Assembly (NCBI RefSeq): GCF_000236165.1
Contig: NZ_CM001373.1
Location: forward strand, 1,032,304-1,096,303
DNA from: Fluoribacter dumoffii NY 23
GTDB lineage: Bacteria; Pseudomonadota; Gammaproteobacteria; Legionellales; Legionellaceae
Reading direction: 5' to 3'
DNA length: 64,000 bases
This document shows positions 59,858 to 64,000 of the stretch, piece after piece (position 1 is the stretch's first letter; each line of letters begins with the position of its first letter). The notes beneath the pieces are model-generated. The model had not been told where the DNA came from. It saw only the letters and a program-made list of their open reading frames with translations, and did no database searches. Made by a program: the position numbers and the translations under genes.

Positions 59858-60976
59858 CTATCCTCTCGTTTCAATAGCTGGGAATTTTTGCGGTTCAGGA
59901 CCAGTGTATTCAGAGGTCGGTCTTATCAGTTTATTATTTGTTCTTTGTTCAAACACATGTGCTGACCATCCTGTAATGCGAGACATGACAAAAATTGGGG
60001 TGAACAAAAATGTGGGAATTCCGCAATAATGGTATGCAGAAGCACTATAAAAGTCCAGATTGGGGAATAGTTTCTTTTCTTTCCACATGACCTCTTCAAT
60101 ACGCTCTGAAATATGATACAAAAGAAGATCTCTCTTTTCCTCCCCCAGTCTGAATGACCATTTTTTAATAATATCAGAACGAGGATCACTGGTGGTGTAC
60201 ACACGATGTCCAAATCCCATAATCAGCGCTTTATTTTTCAACATTTGCTTTAATTCAGTTTCGGCTTGATCCGGGCTCGTAAACCGTTCGATAAGCTCCA
60301 TTGCTGCTTCGTTTGCTCCGCCATGTAAGGGACCGCGAAGTGTTCCAATTGCACTCGTGATTGCAGAATAAAAATCAGCAAGGGTTGCAGCTGTAACACG
60401 TGCAGCAAAAGTAGAGGCGTTGAACTCATGTTCTGCATATAAAATTAAGGAAACATTCATCATTTGAGCTTCTAATTTACTTGGTTTTCGACCATGTAAT
60501 AAAGCAAGAAAATGAGCACCGGTTGTATTTTCCTCACTTATACCCGAGATTTCTTTATTGTGGAAATGCCATGCATACCAGAAACACATCATTCCTGGGA
60601 ATAATGCTAATAAACGATCGGCAATATGGTTTTGTTGGGAAAAATTATCTTCAGGCTCTATTGTTCCCAAAAAAGAGCATCCAGTTCTCAAAACATCCAT
60701 AGGATGGGTATTTTTAGGAATTAATTTAAGTACAGTTTTTAAACTCTCTGGCAATGTTCTCAGGCTTACCAGTTTTTTTGTATAATCATTTAATTCTGTT
60801 TGGGTAGGGAGTTTTCCATAGAGTAATAAATAGGCTACTTCCTCAAATGTGGCATATTCAGCCAGGTCATCGATGGAGTATCCCCTGTAATTTAATCCCT
60901 TACCCGCTAGTCCAACTGTACAAATAGCTGATTGTCCCGCAATAACACCGGCTAAGCCGCCGCTTTTAACACTCAT
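59858..60976 (-). CDS. prpC: 2-methylcitrate synthase PrpC
   Basis: A citrate-synthase-fold enzyme of 372 residues: [13 protein letters not shown] near residue 27, G-P-L-H-G-G-A-N-E near 217 and [13 protein letters not shown] near 254 hold the active-site His residues; catalytic Asp lies in F-Y-S-A-S-A. It condenses propionyl-CoA with oxaloacetate. It overlaps prpB by 11 bases. Confidence 0.94.
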   Translation of the reverse strand: MSVKSGGLAGVIAGQSAICTVGLAGKGLNYRGYSIDDLAEYATFEEVAYLLLYGKLPTQTELNDYTKKLVSLRTLPESLKTVLKLIPKNTHPMDVLRTGCSFLGTIEPEDNFSQQNHIADRLLALFPGMMCFWYAWHFHNKEISGISEENTTGAHFLALLHGRKPSKLEAQMMNVSLILYAEHEFNASTFAARVTAATLADFYSAITSAIGTLRGPLHGGANEAAMELIERFTSPDQAETELKQMLKNKALIMGFGHRVYTTSDPRSDIIKKWSFRLGEEKRDLLLYHISERIEEVMWKEKKLFPNLDFYSASAYHYCGIPTFLFTPIFVMSRITGWSAHVFEQRTNNKLIRPTSEYTGPEPQKFPAIETRG

Positions 60977-61850
60977 TGTCTTCCTCCATCAATTGATCTA
61001 GTTTTTGTTCATATTGATAATAACCAAGAACCTCATATAATTCTTCTCGTGTTTGCATTTGATCAAGCATGGATTTTTGTGTCCCATCCTGAAGGATTGC
61101 CCTGTATGTATTTAAGGCGGCTTTGGACATCGCCCTGAAGGCACTTAAGGGATAAAGGATGAGTGAGACACCGACTTGCCGCAATTCTTCCCGACTAAAT
61201 AAAGGGGTTTTACCAAATTCGGTAATATTCGCCAATACAGGCACCGATACTGCTTGGGTAAAGGTTTGATATTCTTCAAGACGGACCATAGCCTCAGGGA
61301 AAATCATATCCGCGCCCAATTCCACACAAAACAATGCCCTTTCAATGGCTGCACTCATTCCTTCAACGGCATAAGCATCTGTTCTTGCCATAATGACAAA
61401 GTCGGAATCCTGGCGCGCATCTACTGCTGATTTAATTCGATCTCCCATTTCTTTCATCGATACAATAGCTTTATTAGGTCTGTGGCCACATCTTTTTGCC
61501 AATACCTGATCCTCAATATGTATGGCTGCTACCCCCGTTTTTTCCAGGAGCTTAACTGTTCTGGCTATATTAAATGCATGCCCCCATCCAGTATCAACAT
61601 CCACAAGTAGTGGCAACGGAGATGCTTCTGTAATCCTGCGGGCATCTTCAAGCACTTGTGATAGATTGGTCATACCCAGATCGGGTATCCCATAAGAAGC
61701 GTTAGCAACTCCTGCTCCTGAAAGATAAATTGCCTTAGCTCCAGCAAATTGGGCCAGCATGGCAGAATAAGCATTTATAGTGCCTAAAATAGGTAGAGGT
61801 TTATTTTCATGAATTGTCTGTTTGAAGACTTTGCCCATGGAACCGGCCAT
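60966..61850 (-). CDS. prpB: 2-methylisocitrate lyase PrpB
   Basis: A 294-residue isocitrate-lyase-superfamily enzyme. The catalytic K-R-C-G-H loop is near residue 121; V-D-V-D-T-G-W-G holds the Mg ligand. It splits 2-methylisocitrate into pyruvate and succinate. First gene of prpBCD, with AAGGAG upstream. No prpR or acnD was seen nearby; a general aconitase may supply the middle step. Confidence 0.94.
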   Translation of the reverse strand: MAGSMGKVFKQTIHENKPLPILGTINAYSAMLAQFAGAKAIYLSGAGVANASYGIPDLGMTNLSQVLEDARRITEASPLPLLVDVDTGWGHAFNIARTVKLLEKTGVAAIHIEDQVLAKRCGHRPNKAIVSMKEMGDRIKSAVDARQDSDFVIMARTDAYAVEGMSAAIERALFCVELGADMIFPEAMVRLEEYQTFTQAVSVPVLANITEFGKTPLFSREELRQVGVSLILYPLSAFRAMSKAALNTYRAILQDGTQKSMLDQMQTREELYEVLGYYQYEQKLDQLMEEDNEC

Positions 61851-61983
61851 TAACTGTCACTCCTTGATCTTAATGTGAATCACTTAGCCGGCAAAGGATT
61901 TGGAATTTGCCTTATGAGACACTCCAAGAATTCACTTCGCCCCAGCTGTAGGTTTAGTATTATGCTCTAATGAGAATTTCATC

Positions 61984-63996
61984 TCAATCGATTTTAATAG
62001 CCCCACGTATTATATTTTTACGTAAAAAACGAGATGGGGATAAAGCATGCTCTAAATTGCGCGGTAAACAACTTACTTCCTTGTTGATAAAAGAGGCGAG
62101 CCATTCGGCACTTAATGGAATGGTCGTAAGACCTCGAGAACCAAACCCGGCACAGGCATAAAGACCAGGATAGTAAGAGCCAGACTGGGCTATCCAACGT
62201 TTTGCGTTAGTCTCCAATGAGGCAAATTGCTGGATAAATAGCTCCGCGTTGGCAATTTTACCGACTAAAGGAAGGTAATCTGGTGTTGAAGCTCTAATCC
62301 CTGCCCAATGAGTTTTTACCTCATCCGACCAATGAGTTTTTGGGACTAATTGTTTTAACTTGGATAAATTAATCAGATCATCCTGGGATTTAATTACATT
62401 CTCTGCAGTTTTTAACTCATAAGTGGCGCCTAGATGATGCATCCCTTGAAGAGCAGGAAGAACATGTCCCTCACCACATAATGGGAGTTTTAAACAAGCA
62501 CTTTGTTCTGTTGATGCAATGGCAGTCATTTGCCCTCGAATAGAATTCACAGGCAAGTGTTTTGTTTCCTTGAATGAGTTAATCTTATAGCCATTAGCCA
62601 AAATGAGTACTTCGGCTTCCAAATTGTTGATTATCCATTTTTTATCGAACACCAATTGGTTTACAGAAGTATTAGTGAGCAAGGAAATCCCCTCTCGATT
62701 AATCAAAAACTGACATAACTCAGGTGAGTTTATCCATCCTGATAAAGGAATGTACAATCCTGGTTTCTCTAGAGGAAGCCCTGCTAACTCAGAAGCTTGT
62801 TGTATATCGACTAAAGTTCCCAATTCCGGATAATGATTAAGCCAAGAGTGCAAGCTGGATTGAGTGGTTTTCTCCTTGTCAGAGTATGCAAGTAATAAAG
62901 AACCACATAATTCTCCAATCTTTTCATGTTTCACAATCGGTTGATAAAATCGTGAAGCATACAAAAAAGCAGTTAGCATAAATTGTGTTAAGGGCGACTT
63001 GTAAGCAGAAAGCTTGGGGAATAACACCGCTTGCTGATTCGCGGAACCTCCATTTCCGGCTTGAGGCAACTCATCAACAAGTGTAACTTTCCACCCTCTT
63101 TTGTTAAGTGCGTAAGCAGTACAACAACCCGCCAAACCCGCACCTAAAATAATTGCCGATTTGCTGGAATATTTTTCAGGTTCACTCACATGCCATGGAG
63201 TGTGACGTTTCGCTGCATTGTTCAACGCTCTTTTAGCCAGATGGGCACAAAGCATATGGCGTTTTCGTCCAAACCCTTTCCTTTTTTCAACAACAAATCC
63301 ATTCTGACTTAAGCCTTTTTTCACTGAACTTGCAGCTGTGTATGTTGCGAGTGTAGTGGAGTTCTCTTGAGATAACAGAGCAATAATTTTAATAAGGGCT
63401 TCCGACCACATGCTTGCATTTTTTGCAGGGGCAAAACCGTCAAGGAACCATGCATCGACAAAGGCCGTTCTGAGTTTACTCTCTAGTGATGACTCGCCAC
63501 AAATTAACAGTTGCTCATAGCACTCCAGTGCATCCCCCAGCATTAAAGTCAAACTCACTCTACCACCACAAAAGGACAAATAGTGATAGCCCGGAGTTAA
63601 TACAGGATAATCAGCTATAAGCTGCTGTGCATAATGTTCCAATTGTGGCCACGCTGCAAGACTTTTTATTAAATCATCAAGCGATAAAGGATGTTTTTCA
63701 CATGAAATAAAATGCAATTGGCATGACTTTGGTGCATATTGTTCCCACAAGCTCCAACTAACAAGGAAATTTAAACCTATTCCAAAACCTGTTTCAGCAA
63801 TGGTAAACCTTTTAGGTTCTTCCTCAGAAAAGGACTGCCACCGATTGATTAAATCATTACCATTAATAAATACATGTAAGGATTGATTTATACCCCCTTC
63901 AGAGGAGTGGTAAACATCATCATAGTGTGTGGAAAAAGGCAGAGCATCATGCCAGTCAAGCTCCGCCTTATTAATAGGTACAAAAAAATTACTCAC
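61984..63996 (-). CDS. mnmC: Bifunctional tRNA modification enzyme MnmC
   Basis: A 670-residue two-domain enzyme. The N-terminal methyltransferase has A-E-T-G-F-G-I-G-L-N-F near residue 67 and D-A-W-F-L-D-G-F-A-P-A-K-N near 180. The C-terminal FAD oxidoreductase has I-I-L-G-A-G-L-A-G-C near 273 and the D-x-L-P-L-V-G-K end motif. It converts cmnm5(s2)U34 to mnm5(s2)U34 in tRNA. Complete; the ATG lies four bases from the window end. Confidence 0.95.
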   Translation of the reverse strand: MSNFFVPINKAELDWHDALPFSTHYDDVYHSSEGGINQSLHVFINGNDLINRWQSFSEEEPKRFTIAETGFGIGLNFLVSWSLWEQYAPKSCQLHFISCEKHPLSLDDLIKSLAAWPQLEHYAQQLIADYPVLTPGYHYLSFCGGRVSLTLMLGDALECYEQLLICGESSLESKLRTAFVDAWFLDGFAPAKNASMWSEALIKIIALLSQENSTTLATYTAASSVKKGLSQNGFVVEKRKGFGRKRHMLCAHLAKRALNNAAKRHTPWHVSEPEKYSSKSAIILGAGLAGCCTAYALNKRGWKVTLVDELPQAGNGGSANQQAVLFPKLSAYKSPLTQFMLTAFLYASRFYQPIVKHEKIGELCGSLLLAYSDKEKTTQSSLHSWLNHYPELGTLVDIQQASELAGLPLEKPGLYIPLSGWINSPELCQFLINREGISLLTNTSVNQLVFDKKWIINNLEAEVLILANGYKINSFKETKHLPVNSIRGQMTAIASTEQSACLKLPLCGEGHVLPALQGMHHLGATYELKTAENVIKSQDDLINLSKLKQLVPKTHWSDEVKTHWAGIRASTPDYLPLVGKIANAELFIQQFASLETNAKRWIAQSGSYYPGLYACAGFGSRGLTTIPLSAEWLASFINKEVSCLPRNLEHALSPSRFLRKNIIRGAIKID

Positions 63997-64000
63997 ATAC

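Noticed and set aside
1..64000. CRISPR arrays, tRNA/rRNA genes, insertion sequences, prophage genes
   Set aside because: Looked for on both strands; no repeat-spacer pattern, cloverleaf-like 3' ends, transposase or phage protein was seen.

Overview
The window is chromosomal DNA from a low-GC gammaproteobacterium, most likely Legionella or a close relative. The clues are: several large, lineage-restricted proteins with acidic C-termini of the kind exported by the Dot/Icm type IV system; a pilBCD operon; a Pht-like MFS transporter; a MaoC-phosphotransacetylase fusion next to acetate kinase; and A/T-rich codon use throughout. No tRNA, rRNA, CRISPR array, intact insertion sequence or prophage was seen. 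The assignment rests on recognised protein families only, with no database search.

Layout. 1-7 kb: the end of a pepN-like aminopeptidase, a glutamine-amidotransferase/glutamate-cysteine-ligase-like gene pair, an SDR enzyme, hypoxanthine phosphoribosyltransferase, a DUF1820 protein, a lineage-specific protein and a methyltransferase. 7-12 kb: pilB-pilC-pilD (type IV pilus and prepilin peptidase, the latter also serving type II secretion), a HAD hydrolase and a broken class V aminotransferase. 12-17 kb: a fatty-acid-hydroxylase membrane protein, a CBS protein, a hibernation-factor/cold-shock fusion, an alpha/beta-hydrolase-like gene lacking catalytic residues inside an inverted repeat, and an RlmM-like rRNA methyltransferase. 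17-28 kb: a 1022-residue candidate effector with three internal repeats and a CX5R phosphatase-like motif, SDR, Maf, HAD, an EVE-GyrI fusion, aldo/keto reductase, a YafY/WYL regulator, a large flavoprotein-like candidate effector and a partner gene.

28.5-35.3 kb is a tight five-gene operon: DevC-like permease, DevA-like ATPase, HlyD-type adaptor, TolC/NodT-type outer-membrane lipoprotein and a CopA multicopper oxidase fused to a CopB outer-membrane domain. It looks like a complete envelope-spanning metal (copper) detoxification unit. 35-46 kb: a polytopic membrane protein, rhodanese, a candidate effector with a duplicated acidic tail, a MaoC-Pta/AckA pair, Hsp20, alcohol dehydrogenase, dimethylargininase and a coiled-coil protein.

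At 46.5-48.1 kb an MFS transporter is preceded by a promoter, a short open frame with a dense Val/Ile codon run and two mutually exclusive RNA pairings. This is the layout of a branched-chain amino-acid attenuator, here placed before a transporter rather than a biosynthetic operon, and is the most interesting regulatory signal in the window. 48-56 kb: gamma-glutamylcyclotransferase-like protein, PBP4-type carboxypeptidase, APC permease, RpiB-like isomerase, a small secreted Cys-rich protein, an ATP-grasp enzyme, a gene remnant, and a two-gene unit with Sel1-like repeats. 56-64 kb: PpsR-type kinase/pyrophosphorylase, a secreted GH18 chitinase, the methylcitrate-cycle operon prpB-prpC-prpD and mnmC.
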